Shown: positions 25,335 to 35,147, counted from the first letter of the stretch. The stretch: DNA of 64,000 nucleotides from CAVZTA01 sp963778025 (GCA_963778025.1 CAVZTA010000012.1:124001-188000); one strand, 5' to 3'. The notes: generated by a model from the sequence alone, not told the origin. Translations and numbers: made by a program.

Positions 25335-26446
25335 TGCCCATCAAGCTGCCCCAGTTCCGGTCCCGACGCGACGAGTACCCGCCCGACCTCTGGACGAAGT
25401 GCCCGTCATGCGAGGAGACGCTGTTCAACAAGCAGCTCGAGAAGGCGCTCCGAGTCTGCCCGTCGTGCGGTCATCACTTCCGGCTCGGCGCCCAGGCGCG
25501 CCTGGAGCAGCTGCTCGACGAGGGCACGTTCGAGGAGCGCGACGCCGGGCTCGTCAGCCGCGACCCGCTCGGGTTCGTCGACCAGAAGCCGTATCCCGAT
25601 CGCGTCGCCGCCGCGCAGCTCGCGACGGGCCTCCGGGACGCGGCGATCTGGGGTGAGGGGCGCATCGAGGGCGCGCGCGTCGCGATCCTCGCCATGGACT
25701 TCGGGTTCATGGGCGGGTCGATGGGCGCGGTCGTCGGCGAGAAGGTCACCCGCGCCGCGGAAGCGGCCCTCGCCGAGCGGATCCCGCTCATCATCGTCTC
25801 GGCGTCCGGCGGCGCCCGGATGCAGGAGGGGACGCTCGCGCTGATGCAGCTGGCCAAGACGATGGCCGCCATCGAGCGCCTGAAGGCGGTCGGGGTGCCC
25901 TACATCTCGATCCTCTCCGATCCCACGACCGGTGGCGTGTTCGCGAGCTACGCGGCCGTCGGCGACGTCAACCTGGCGGAACCGAATGCGCTCATCGGCT
26001 TCGCGGGCGCGCGGGTGAACGCGGGCACCATCGCGCAGGAGCTGCCACCCGGCTTCCAGCGGGCCGAGTTCCTGTTCAGCCACGGCTTCGTCGACCGTGT
26101 CGTCGCCCGCTCCGAGCTGAAGCGGGAGCTGGCCGCGCTGCTCCGGTACCTCGAGCCGGTCGAGGATCTCGTCGCGCTCGAGATCGAGTCCGGCAATGGC
26201 TCGAACGGCGGCGGGGGCTTCCGCGCCTTGTCGTTCCTCAGCTCGCTCGCCGACCGGATGCTTCCCGAGGCCGCGCCGGAGCCCGACTCGGTGCCACGGA
26301 ACGGCGACCACGCCACCGCACCCGCCGTCGCCGAGGTCCCGCCGATCGACCCGCCGCGCGCGACGCCCGCGACGCCGGGCGCGCCGACGCCCTCGGCGAC
26401 AGCGTCCCCATCCGAGGAGGCCGCCCGTGGTCGACCGCTTCCTTAG
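25334..26446 (+). CDS. accD: Acetyl-CoA carboxylase carboxyltransferase, beta subunit
   Basis: With AccA it moves the carboxyl group from carboxybiotin to acetyl-CoA, making malonyl-CoA. The N-terminal zinc ribbon is present: C23-P-S-C26 and C42-P-S-C45. The crotonase-fold core shows MDFGFMGGSMGAVVGEK, SASGGARMQEGTLALMQLAK and ISILSDPTTGGVFASYA. The C-terminal 90 residues are Pro/Ala-rich and probably disordered. The ATG overlaps the previous stop by one base. It overlaps accA by 20 bases, which fits tightly coupled, equimolar expression. Confidence 0.94.
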   Translation: MPIKLPQFRSRRDEYPPDLWTKCPSCEETLFNKQLEKALRVCPSCGHHFRLGAQARLEQLLDEGTFEERDAGLVSRDPLGFVDQKPYPDRVAAAQLATGLRDAAIWGEGRIEGARVAILAMDFGFMGGSMGAVVGEKVTRAAEAALAERIPLIIVSASGGARMQEGTLALMQLAKTMAAIERLKAVGVPYISILSDPTTGGVFASYAAVGDVNLAEPNALIGFAGARVNAGTIAQELPPGFQRAEFLFSHGFVDRVVARSELKRELAALLRYLEPVEDLVALEIESGNGSNGGGGFRALSFLSSLADRMLPEAAPEPDSVPRNGDHATAPAVAEVPPIDPPRATPATPGAPTPSATASPSEEAARGRPLP

Positions 26447-27449
26447 GGGCCGCGACCGCGAGGGTCGTGCCACCACCGTCGCCGAGCCGCCGATCCCGGC
26501 CGATCCCAAGGCCGCGATGTGGGCGCGTGTGCAGCTCGCCCGGAACCTGCGCCGGCCGCGCACCCTGGAGCTCGTCGCCCTGATCGCCGACGACTTCGTG
26601 GAGCTCCACGGGGACCGGCTGTTCGGTGACGACGAGGCGGTCGTCGCGGGGTTCGCCCGGATCGACGGCCGGCGGGTCGTGGTCATCGGCCAGCAGAAGG
26701 GCGCCGATACCGACGAGAACCTGCGCCGGAATTTCGGGATGCCGCATCCCGAGGGCTACCGCAAGGCGATGCGGATCATGGACCTCGCCGAACGGTTCGG
26801 GATGCCGATCGTCACCTTCGTCGACGTCCCGGGCGCGCACCCCGGTCCGGAGTCGGAGGAGCGCGGCATCGCCGAGGCGATCGCGAGCAGTGTCGGGCTC
26901 ATGAGTCGCCTGCGCACGCCGATCGTCACGATCATCACCGGCGAGGGCGGGTCGGGTGGGGCGCTGGCGATCGCCGTCGGCGACGTGGTCATCGCGCTCG
27001 AGAACGCGGTCTACTCCGTGATCTCCCCGGAAGGCTGCGCGGCGATCCTGTGGCGCAGCTCGGACGAGGCAGCGACCGCCGCCCTCGCGATGCGCATGAG
27101 CGCCGACGACCAGCACGCGCTGGGCGTCGTCGATATCGTCGTCGCCGAGCCGGGAGAGGGGGCCCACAGCGACCACGCCGAGACCGCGAAGCGCCTGAAG
27201 GCGGTCATCGTCGAGCAGCTGGAGCGGCTCTCGGCCATCCCGCTCGACGATCTCGTGGAGCTCCGCTACCAGCGCTACCGGGCCATGGGGACGTATGGTG
27301 AGGAGCACGTCCCGACGGCGACGCCGCTGCCACCCACGCGCGGGGGTCTCGGTGACCGGCTGCGGAACCTCATCGAGGCCGGCCGGGGCGCGATCCCTGC
27401 GTCTCCGCTGCCACGCCGCGACGAGCCGCCTGCCCGCGAGGAGGTCTAG
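26427..27449 (+). CDS. accA: Acetyl-CoA carboxylase carboxyltransferase, alpha subunit
   Basis: Partner of AccD. The GTG start at 26427 lies seven bases after AGGAGG and inside the accD end. Visible features are LFGDDEAVVAGFARIDGRRV, GMPHPEGYRKAMRIMDLAER, FVDVPGAHPGPESEERGIAE, ITGEGGSGGALAIAVGD and YSVISPEGCAAILWRS, all characteristic of the alpha carboxyltransferase that binds carboxybiotin. At 340 residues it matches the family. The last 40 residues are low-complexity. It is followed after 46 bases by the carrier-like gene. Confidence 0.94.
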   Translation: MVDRFLRGRDREGRATTVAEPPIPADPKAAMWARVQLARNLRRPRTLELVALIADDFVELHGDRLFGDDEAVVAGFARIDGRRVVVIGQQKGADTDENLRRNFGMPHPEGYRKAMRIMDLAERFGMPIVTFVDVPGAHPGPESEERGIAEAIASSVGLMSRLRTPIVTIITGEGGSGGALAIAVGDVVIALENAVYSVISPEGCAAILWRSSDEAATAALAMRMSADDQHALGVVDIVVAEPGEGAHSDHAETAKRLKAVIVEQLERLSAIPLDDLVELRYQRYRAMGTYGEEHVPTATPLPPTRGGLGDRLRNLIEAGRGAIPASPLPRRDEPPAREEV

Positions 27450-27495
27450 CCCGTGACCCAGCGCCCCGCCTGACCCAGCGAATGTCCGAGCACCC

Positions 27496-28131
27496 ATGAC
27501 CGATCGATCCCCGGCGCCGCGCGCCGATGCCCGCACTGCCGCCGAGCGCGCCCGCGACCACGCCGCGCTGGAGCGGCTGACGGCGTCGCTCCTGCCGGCG
27601 CTCGTCGCGAAGCTGGGCTCGAGCGGACTGGGCGAGCTGGAGGTCCGCGAGGGATCCTGGCGGGTGCGGCTTCGCCGGCCGTTCGGCGCGGGCGGCGCGG
27701 GCCGCCGGTCGAGCGGCGATCGGGCGGGACGGACGCAGCCCGGTCACGAGGGCCACGGTCACGCACCGGCGGCCCTCGAGGGACGCCGCGGTGGCGGCCG
27801 GACCATGGGCGGCCACTCGACCAACGGGACGGATCCGGGCGAGCCGATGACCGCCGACCGCGGACCGCACGTCGAGGATCGGGACGAGCCGCGCGAGGAC
27901 CGCCGGACGCAAGCGCTGTCACCGGCTGTCGGCGTGTTCCGACCGGGTCTGGCGCCGGGTGCCCGCGTCCGGCAGGGCGATCGGGTGGCGGTCGTCGACC
28001 AGCTGGGCATCCCCGTCGACGTGACCTCCCCGATCGACGGCATCGTCGGACCCACGCTCGTCGAGGCGGGCGATGCGGTCGAGTACGGCGAGGCCCTGGT
28101 CGTGGTCGAGCGCCACGAGGGCGACGGCTGA
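27496..28131 (+). CDS. Biotin-carrier-like protein lacking the biotin lysine
   Basis: This 211-residue protein resembles AccB in both ends. The N-terminal RLTASLLPALVAKL is followed by LGELEVREGSWRVRLRRP, the same helix-strand pattern as AccB at 32307. The C-terminal barrel is GVFRPGLAPGARVRQGDRVA, then VDVTSPIDGIVGPTLVEAGD and AVEYGEALVVVER. The hairpin turn that should carry E-A-M-K instead reads VVDQLGIP (D168 to G171), so there is no lysine to biotinylate. A Gly/His-rich disordered linker joins the two. It sits exactly between accA and accC (it overlaps accC by one base), so it may be a structural or regulatory ACC subunit. That role is inferred. Confidence 0.75.
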   Translation: MTDRSPAPRADARTAAERARDHAALERLTASLLPALVAKLGSSGLGELEVREGSWRVRLRRPFGAGGAGRRSSGDRAGRTQPGHEGHGHAPAALEGRRGGGRTMGGHSTNGTDPGEPMTADRGPHVEDRDEPREDRRTQALSPAVGVFRPGLAPGARVRQGDRVAVVDQLGIPVDVTSPIDGIVGPTLVEAGDAVEYGEALVVVERHEGDG

Positions 28132-29501
28132 TGTTCAAGCGGATCCTGATCGCCAATCGCGGTGAGATCGCGCTGCGGGTGCTGCGCGCGTGTCGGACCC
28201 TGGGCGTGGAGGCGGTCGTCGCCTACTCCGAGGCCGACCGCGAGAGCCTGCCGGTCCAGCTCGCCGACGAGGCGATCTGCATCGGCCCCGCGGACGCGCG
28301 TCGGTCATACCTCTCGGCGCCGGCGATCATCTCGGCGGCCGTGGTCACCGGCTGCGACGCGATCCACCCGGGCTACGGCTTCCTGAGCGAGGACGATGGC
28401 TTCGCCGATGCCGTCCGCGCGCACAGCCTCACGTTCATCGGCCCGCCGCCGGAGGTGCTCGAGCGCTTCGCATCGAAGGAGGGCAGCCGCCGGCTGCTGG
28501 CCGCCCAGGGTCTGCCGACGATCCCGGGCTCGGGGCTGCTCGGCGACGACCAGCACGGGCTGGACGAGGCGGATCGGATCGGCTATCCGGTGCTCGTCAA
28601 GCCGTCGGCGGGTGGCGGTGGCAAGGGGATGCGGATGGTCCGCTCCCCGCGCGAGCTCGCGTCCGTGCTCCCGGTCTGCCGCTCCGAGGCGCGGGCGGCG
28701 TTCGGTGACGACTCGCTGTACCTCGAGAAGTGGCTCGAGGACACCCGCCACATCGAGGTCCAGGTCGCGGTCGACCGCTATGGCCACGGTGTCCATCTCG
28801 GCGAACGCGACTGCTCCGTCCAGCGACGGCACCAGAAGATCCTCGAGGAGGCGCCGACGCCGGCGATGTCCGACGAGGCTCGTCGCGCACTGGCCGATCG
28901 CGCGATCCGGGCGGTCGTCGCGGCCGGCTACGAGAACGTCGGGACGCTCGAGTTCCTCGTCGACGCCTCGGGCAGCGCCTACTTCATCGAGATCAACTGC
29001 CGGATCCAGGTGGAGCATCCGGTGACCGAGGTCCTGACCGGCATCGATCTCGTGGCCACCCAGATCCGGATCGCGGCCGGCGAGCCCCTGGGCATCGCCC
29101 AGAGCGACATCACGTTCCGCGGCCATGCCCTCGAGTTCCGGATCAACGCCGAGGATGCCGAAGCCGACTTCCGGCCGAGCGCCGGCACGGTCGAGCGCTT
29201 CCATCCGCCCGGCGGCCCGGGCATCCGGCTCGATACCCACCTGTACGACGGCTACGAGATCCCGCCCTACTACGACTCGCTCCTCGCGAAGCTCGTCGTG
29301 TGGGGCCTGACACGCGAGGCCGCCATCCTGCGCGCGCGGACCGCGCTCGCCGAGATGGTCATCGACGGCGTCGTCACCAACCTGCCCATCCACCAGGCGC
29401 TCCTGCGGAGCGAGCCCTTCCTGGAGGGACGGATGACCACGAATCTGCTCGATCGCGTGGGGAGCTCCGCGTTCCTCGCGGCGGCCGGCCGCGCGAGCTG
29501 A
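28131..29501 (+). CDS. accC: Biotin carboxylase subunit of acetyl-CoA carboxylase
   Basis: An ATP-grasp enzyme that carboxylates the biotin on AccB with bicarbonate. It starts MFKRILIANRGEIALRVLRA. The glycine-rich ATP loop is SAGGGGKGMRMV (near residue 160), followed by RHIEVQVAVDRYGHGVHLGE and RDCSVQRRHQKILEEAP, the catalytic EINCRIQVEHPVTE and a C-terminal lid segment, YYDSLLAKLVVWG. At 456 residues it is a stand-alone biotin carboxylase rather than an acyl-CoA carboxylase fusion. The ATG shares a base with the carrier-like gene stop. Confidence 0.95.
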   Translation: MFKRILIANRGEIALRVLRACRTLGVEAVVAYSEADRESLPVQLADEAICIGPADARRSYLSAPAIISAAVVTGCDAIHPGYGFLSEDDGFADAVRAHSLTFIGPPPEVLERFASKEGSRRLLAAQGLPTIPGSGLLGDDQHGLDEADRIGYPVLVKPSAGGGGKGMRMVRSPRELASVLPVCRSEARAAFGDDSLYLEKWLEDTRHIEVQVAVDRYGHGVHLGERDCSVQRRHQKILEEAPTPAMSDEARRALADRAIRAVVAAGYENVGTLEFLVDASGSAYFIEINCRIQVEHPVTEVLTGIDLVATQIRIAAGEPLGIAQSDITFRGHALEFRINAEDAEADFRPSAGTVERFHPPGGPGIRLDTHLYDGYEIPPYYDSLLAKLVVWGLTREAAILRARTALAEMVIDGVVTNLPIHQALLRSEPFLEGRMTTNLLDRVGSSAFLAAAGRAS

Positions 29502-29523
29502 TGACGTCCGCGCTCCGTGAAGC

Positions 29524-29543
29524 GCATGCACACCTGCATGCAC
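29524..29543. promoter_or_regulatory. Two GCATGCAC repeats upstream of fabZ
   Basis: GCATGCAC occurs at 29524-29531 and 29536-29543 (period 12), in the 97-base gap between accC and fabZ. Each copy contains the palindrome GCATGC. A regulator could bind here to control the fab half of the block. Binding is inferred. Confidence 0.35.
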
Positions 29544-29598
29544 CGGTTCGCATCATCGCGCGCGCTCGGGCGACACTGACCACCTTCACGGAGGTTGC

Positions 29599-30129
29599 AT
29601 GACCGACACGATCACGGACGCCGCGCCGCCCAGCGCTCCTGCGTCGTCCGGCCCGTCCGCCGATCCGCTCGCTCGACCGGGCGTCGTCCACACGACCCGC
29701 GAGATCGAGTCGCTGATCCCGCATCGCTGGCCGTTCCTGCTCGTCGACCGGATCGTCGAGTACGACCCCGCGGCGGGACGGATCGTCGGGCTCAAGGGCG
29801 TGACCGCGACGGAGTGGTTCTTCCAGGGCCACTTCCCGGGCCTGCCGGTGATGCCGGGTGTGCTCCAGGTGGAGGCGCTCGCCCAGACGATGGCCGTCTA
29901 CGTGTCGAAGCAGGACGGGTTCGGCGACCGGATCGGCTTGTTCGCGGGCATCGACGAGGTGCGCTTCAAGCGGATCGTGGTCCCCGGCGACACGCTCCGG
30001 CTCGAGGTCACGATGGACAAGCTGGGCAAGCGGTTCGGCAGGGGCCGAGGCGTCGCCTCGGTCGACGGCGAGGTCGCGTGCGAGGGACTCCTGTCGTTCA
30101 TCATCCCGCCCGCCGGGGTGCTCCGATGA
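29599..30129 (+). CDS. fabZ: 3-hydroxyacyl-[acyl-carrier-protein] dehydratase
   Basis: A hot-dog-fold dehydratase of type II fatty-acid synthesis. Residues IESLIPHRWPFLLVDRIVEY, then WFFQGHFPGLPVMPGVLQVE and ALAQTMAVYV, are the FabZ signatures, with H78 and the Glu of QVEALAQ as the catalytic pair. The first 30 residues (Ala/Pro/Ser-rich) are extra. The ATG follows CGGAGGTTGC. It overlaps the phosphoesterase gene by four bases. Confidence 0.94.
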   Translation: MTDTITDAAPPSAPASSGPSADPLARPGVVHTTREIESLIPHRWPFLLVDRIVEYDPAAGRIVGLKGVTATEWFFQGHFPGLPVMPGVLQVEALAQTMAVYVSKQDGFGDRIGLFAGIDEVRFKRIVVPGDTLRLEVTMDKLGKRFGRGRGVASVDGEVACEGLLSFIIPPAGVLR

Positions 30130-30872
30130 CCGCGCGGATCGCGGTCCTGTCCGATTGCCACGGCAACGCGGCGGCACTCGACGCGGTCGCCCGGGCGATC
30201 CGTTCGGAGCGGCCCGATGCCGTGTTCGTCGCCGGCGACCTGATCCTCAACGGTCCGGAGCCCGTGGCCACGCTGGACCTCATCCGCGAGCTGGACGCCG
30301 CGGGCGCGAAGGTCGTCGCGGGCAACACCGATATCGCCGTCACCGACTTCGACTTCGCGGCGGCGTTCCCGTGGATGGAGGAGGTGCCCGACTCGATCCG
30401 CGAAGCGGCCGAGTGGGCGCACGACCAGCTGAGCGACGACCAGATCGAGTGGTTGCGCCGGCTGCCGGTCGAGCGGCGGGTGCGCATCGACGACACGCTG
30501 TTCCTGGGCGTGCACGCGTCGCCCGGGTCGCAGACGAAGGGCTTCGACAAGGCGCTCGACGCGACGGTCATCCTCGAGCGCGCCTCGGGCACGGACGCCC
30601 GGGTGATCTGCGTCGGCCACACGCATGTGCCCGAGGTCCGGGAGCTGGGCTGGAAGGTCATCGTGAACGCGGGCTCCGCGGGCTACGTCTTCGACGGCGA
30701 CCCGACGGCGTCGTGGGCCCTGGTCACGCTCGACGACGCCGGCGAGCTCTCGGCGGAGATCCGGCGCACGCCCTATGACGCGCTGACCGTCGCCAATGCC
30801 ATCAGCGCGCGCGGCCTCCCGGGCGACGTGTATCGCGCGGCCACCGTCCGCACCGGCAAGCTGGTGCGATGA
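30126..30872 (+). CDS. Metallophosphoesterase, YfcE/diadenosine-tetraphosphatase-like
   Basis: A calcineurin-like two-metal phosphoesterase. The motifs in order are VLSDCHGNAAALDAV (DxH variant with Cys), FVAGDLILNGPEP (GD), VVAGNTD (GN), VHASPGSQ and VCVGHTHVPEV (GHTH), giving a full metal set. Family substrates include cyclic nucleotides and phosphodiesters, and this one is unassigned. It starts at ATG 30126 inside the fabZ stop, so it is cotranscribed with lipid genes. It could be a housekeeping phosphatase with no lipid link. The length of 248 residues is typical. Confidence 0.85.
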   Translation: MTARIAVLSDCHGNAAALDAVARAIRSERPDAVFVAGDLILNGPEPVATLDLIRELDAAGAKVVAGNTDIAVTDFDFAAAFPWMEEVPDSIREAAEWAHDQLSDDQIEWLRRLPVERRVRIDDTLFLGVHASPGSQTKGFDKALDATVILERASGTDARVICVGHTHVPEVRELGWKVIVNAGSAGYVFDGDPTASWALVTLDDAGELSAEIRRTPYDALTVANAISARGLPGDVYRAATVRTGKLVR

Positions 30873-30884
30873 GTCGAGCCCCAT

Positions 30885-30949
30885 GGCGGCGCATCGGGCG
30901 TTGCCGCCTGTGCGCGCTCGCTCACGCACCACCGGTGCGCTCGCTCACG
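30885..30949. promoter_or_regulatory. Hairpin and 13-bp direct repeat upstream of fabF
   Basis: GGCGGC (30885-30890) pairs with GCCGCC (30903-30908), a possible terminator for the upstream gene. GCGCTCGCTCACG is repeated exactly at 30914-30926 and 30937-30949 (period 23, about two helical turns), 47 bases before the fabF ATG. It is a candidate operator. Confidence 0.4.
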
Positions 30950-30995
30950 TGCTCGTCGGCGCCTTCCGCTGCATCCACCCGGGGGCGCGACCGTC

Positions 30996-32267
30996 ATGAC
31001 GTGGAGCTGGCCGACGGAGCCGCCGCGGGTCGTCGTGACCGGCATGGGCGCCGTCACGGCGCTCGGCAACGACGTGGAGGCGACGTGGGCCGGGCTGGTC
31101 GCCGGGCGGTCCGGCATCCGCACCATCGAGGCCTTCGATCCCTCGCGGCTGAGCTCGCGGATCGCGGGTGAGGTGCGGGACTTCGACCCGTCCGCGGTGG
31201 TCGACCGGAAGGACCAGCGGCGATTCGATCGCTACATCCAGCTCGGGCTGGTGGTCGCGCGCCAGGCGATGGACCAGGCGGGGCTGCCGGAGCGCGTCGA
31301 GGGCGAGCTCGCGGAGCGGACCGGGGTGATCCTGGGGACCGGCCTCGGCGGCGTCGAGACGCTGGATTCCAACATCGCCACGAACGCCACCCGCGGCCCC
31401 GACCGGCTGAGCCCGTTCTTCATCGCGTACGGCATCCCGAACGTCGGCGCCGGGCAGATCGCGATCAGCTTCGGGATGCTCGGGCCGAACTTCACGACGG
31501 CGTCCGCGTGCGCCACGGGCGGCCATGCCATCGGGGAGGCGTGGGAGACGATCCGGCGCGGCGACGCCGACATCATGCTCGCCGGCGGGACCGAGGCCGG
31601 GATCGTCGAATCGATGGTCGGCGGGTTCGCCGCGATGCGCGCGCTCTCGACCCGGAACGACGATCCCGAGACCGCGTCGCGGCCGTTCGACGAGGGCCGC
31701 GACGGATTCGTCATCGGCGAGGGCGCGGCCATGCTCATCCTCGAGACGCTCGAGTCGGCGGAACGGCGCGGGGCGACGCCGCTCGCCGAGATCGTGGGCT
31801 ACGGCGCCACCGCCGACGCCTCGCACATCACCCTGCCCGCTCCCGGCGGCATCGGCGCGGTGCGCGCGGCGCGCCGCGCGCTCGAGAAGGCCGGCCTTCG
31901 CCCCGACCAGGTCGAGCACGTCAATGCCCATGCGACGTCGACGCCCGAGGGTGACAAGGCCGAGCTGCAGGGCCTGCGGACGCTGTTCGGCGACCACGCG
32001 CCGAAGGTGTCGGTCACGGCGAACAAGTCGATGCTCGGCCACACGCTGGGCGCCGCCGGCGCGATCGAGGCGGTCGTCACGATCCAGACGATCCGCAGCG
32101 GCTGCGTCCCGCCGACGATCAACCTGCAGACGCCCGACCCCGCCGCCGAAGGGCTCGACCTGACGCCGAACATCGCGCGTCAGCGGCCGGTCGACATCGC
32201 GATGAGCAACTCGTTCGGCTTCGGCGGTCAGAACTCCGCCCTCGTCGTGCGCCGGTTCGACGGATGA
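30996..32267 (+). CDS. fabF: Beta-ketoacyl-ACP synthase II
   Basis: A condensing enzyme of fatty-acid elongation. The Cys nucleophile is C172 in TTASACATGGHAIGEA, and the two histidines are in NAHATSTPEGD and NKSMLGHTLGAAGA. The N-terminal VVVTGMGAVTALGNDVEATW and C-terminal SNSFGFGGQNSALVV are standard. At 423 residues it is full-length. A 123-base gap with a 13-bp direct repeat precedes it, so it may have its own promoter. Its stop overlaps an ATG (32264) that could start a longer accB. Confidence 0.95.
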   Translation: MTWSWPTEPPRVVVTGMGAVTALGNDVEATWAGLVAGRSGIRTIEAFDPSRLSSRIAGEVRDFDPSAVVDRKDQRRFDRYIQLGLVVARQAMDQAGLPERVEGELAERTGVILGTGLGGVETLDSNIATNATRGPDRLSPFFIAYGIPNVGAGQIAISFGMLGPNFTTASACATGGHAIGEAWETIRRGDADIMLAGGTEAGIVESMVGGFAAMRALSTRNDDPETASRPFDEGRDGFVIGEGAAMLILETLESAERRGATPLAEIVGYGATADASHITLPAPGGIGAVRAARRALEKAGLRPDQVEHVNAHATSTPEGDKAELQGLRTLFGDHAPKVSVTANKSMLGHTLGAAGAIEAVVTIQTIRSGCVPPTINLQTPDPAAEGLDLTPNIARQRPVDIAMSNSFGFGGQNSALVVRRFDG

Positions 32268-32306
32268 CCGACGACGCTCCAGCCGCTCCCCGACGACGAC
32301 GGCGCC

Positions 32307-32824
32307 GTGGACGGCGTCCCCGTCCTCGACGACGACGTCGCGCTCGTCGTGCCGCCGCCGACCGACGGTGGCGACGCCTCGCTGCTCGCGCTCATCGACC
32401 GTCTGACGGAGGTCCTCGAGCGGAGCGACCTGACCGAGCTCGAGGTCGAGGCCGGTGGCACCGGGCTGCTCCTGCGCAAGCCCATCGCGCTCGAGCGCGC
32501 GGTCTCGGTGAGCGAGGCGATCCCGGTCGGCGTGCCGGCGCCGGCCGCGACCGCGCCCGGCGGTGGCGAGAAGTCCGCCGCGCCCCAGCGACCGTCGATC
32601 AAGGCGCCGCTCACCGGCATCTTCTACGGCGCGCCATCGCCCGGTGCGACGGCGTACGTCTCGGTCGGCGACCACGTGTCGGTCGGCCAGGTCATCGGGC
32701 TCATCGAGGCGATGAAGCTGTTCAACGAGATCAAGAGCGACCTCGCGGGCCGGGTGGTCCGGATCGTCGCTGACAACGGGGCGCTCGTGAAGGCGAAGAG
32801 CCCGCTCATCGAGGTCGACCCACA

Positions 32825-32828
<4 letters not shown>
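32307..32828 (+). CDS. accB: Biotin carboxyl carrier protein
   Basis: The genuine BCCP of acetyl-CoA carboxylase. The biotin lysine is K137 in LIEAMKLFNEIKSD, within a standard barrel (GIFYGAPSPGATAYVSVGDH). The N-terminal LIDRLTEVLERSDLTELEVE contacts the carboxylase. GTG 32307 has no ribosome-binding site. An ATG at 32264 overlaps the fabF stop and would give MTDDAPAAP joined to DDDGAVDGVPVLDDD if one base were added or lost near 32285, so the real start may lie there. It overlaps fabH by four bases. Its distance from accC (over 2.8 kb) is notable. Confidence 0.9.
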
Positions 32829-34045
<1,217 letters not shown>

Positions 34046-34239
34046 GTCGCCGTCCACGACGAGGTGGACGGGCGTTCATCCAGGAGGTGGATGGCCACCG
34101 TCACCAGCGTGCCGGCATCGGTGGCGGTGGGGCCGTCGCGAAGCCGATCGAAGCGGTGTCGATGTCGATCCCATCCGCGTCGCGGATGGCCGCCCCGCGC
34201 CTGCGCCGCATGGCAGCATGGGCCCGTGAGGAGGACGCG

Positions 34240-34989
34240 ATGATCGACCTGACGGGGAAGACGGCGCTGGTGACGGGGGGCTCGCGCGGGCTGGGGCGGG
34301 CGATCGCCCTCAGGCTCGCGACCCAGGGCGCCGATGTCGCGTTCAGCTATCGCGGCAACGAGGACGCGGCCAAGGCGACGGTCGCCGAGATCGAGGCGCT
34401 GGGCCGCAAGGCGCTGGCGATCCAGGGCGACGTCCGCGATCCCGAGGCTGCCGACGCGCTGGTCAAGGCGGTCCTTGCCGAGCTCGGCAAGGTCGACATC
34501 CTGGTCAACAACGCCGGCATCACCCGCGACGACCTGATCATGCGGATGTCGGTCGACGACTGGCGCGACGTCCTCGAGACGAACCTGTTCGGGGCGTTCT
34601 ACGCGACCAAGGCGGTGACACGGCCGATGCTCAAGGCCAAGGGCGGCCGCATCGTCAACATCACGAGCGTCTCGGGCCAGGCGGGCCAGATGGGCCAGGC
34701 GAACTACTCGTCGGCGAAGGCGGGGCTGATCGGACTGACCAAGGCGACCGCGCGCGAGCTCGCGTCCCGGAACATCACGTGCAACGCGGTCGCGCCGGGC
34801 TTCGTCCTCACCGATCTCACGAAGGACCTGCCGGAGAACCTCCAGGCGGAGCTCACGGCGCGGACGCCGCTGGGCCGGTTCGGCACGCCCGAGGAGATCT
34901 CCGCGGCGGTCGCGTTCCTCGCCTCGGATGAGGCGTCGTTCATCACCGGGCAGGTGCTGGCCGTCGACGGCGGCCTGGTGATGATGTGA
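34240..34989 (+). CDS. fabG: 3-oxoacyl-[acyl-carrier-protein] reductase
   Basis: An NADPH-dependent short-chain dehydrogenase. The cofactor loop is VTGGSRGLGRAIA (residues 11-23), the NNAG motif is DILVNNAGITRDD, and the catalytic Ser/Tyr/Lys are in ITSVSGQAGQMGQANYSSAK. The C-terminal FITGQVLAVDGGLVMM is the FabG ending. At 249 residues it is full-length. ATG 34240 follows GAGGAGGACGCG. It lies 194 bases after fabH, so it may be transcribed from its own promoter. Hairpins right after the stop look like a terminator. Confidence 0.92.
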   Translation: MIDLTGKTALVTGGSRGLGRAIALRLATQGADVAFSYRGNEDAAKATVAEIEALGRKALAIQGDVRDPEAADALVKAVLAELGKVDILVNNAGITRDDLIMRMSVDDWRDVLETNLFGAFYATKAVTRPMLKAKGGRIVNITSVSGQAGQMGQANYSSAKAGLIGLTKATARELASRNITCNAVAPGFVLTDLTKDLPENLQAELTARTPLGRFGTPEEISAAVAFLASDEASFITGQVLAVDGGLVMM

Positions 34990-34994
34990 CGAAG

Positions 34995-35009
34995 CCCCGC
35001 CGCGCGGGG
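34995..35009 (+). terminator. Compact GC hairpin just after fabG
   Basis: CCCCGC pairs with GCGGGG around CGC, six bases after the fabG stop, followed by GGTTG rather than a long T-run. A weak intrinsic terminator is the simplest reading. Confidence 0.45.
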
Positions 35010-35095
35010 GGTTGACCGGCCGCACCACGATCTGACCGCTCCGCCGACTTGGCGGAGGACGGGACGACGACCCAGGCCCCATCGTGAGCAGCTCG

Positions 35096-35120
35096 CGGCG
35101 GTGAGGCTGCCTCGCCGCCG
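35096..35120 (+). other. 11-bp-stem hairpin in the leader of a membrane-protein gene
   Basis: CGGCGGTGAGG pairs with CCTCGCCGCCG (one G-T wobble) around a CTG loop, ending 27 bases before ATG 35148. A 7-bp hairpin, CTCCGCC/GGCGGAG, lies at 35039-35057. Both would fold in a transcript toward the membrane-protein gene. Confidence 0.45.
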
Positions 35121-35147
35121 ACCTGAGCCAGTCGGAGGGATGGTCGG

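Noticed and set aside
27450..27495. Possible small gene between accA and the carrier-like gene
   Set aside because: Only 46 bases with no start or stop pattern of interest.
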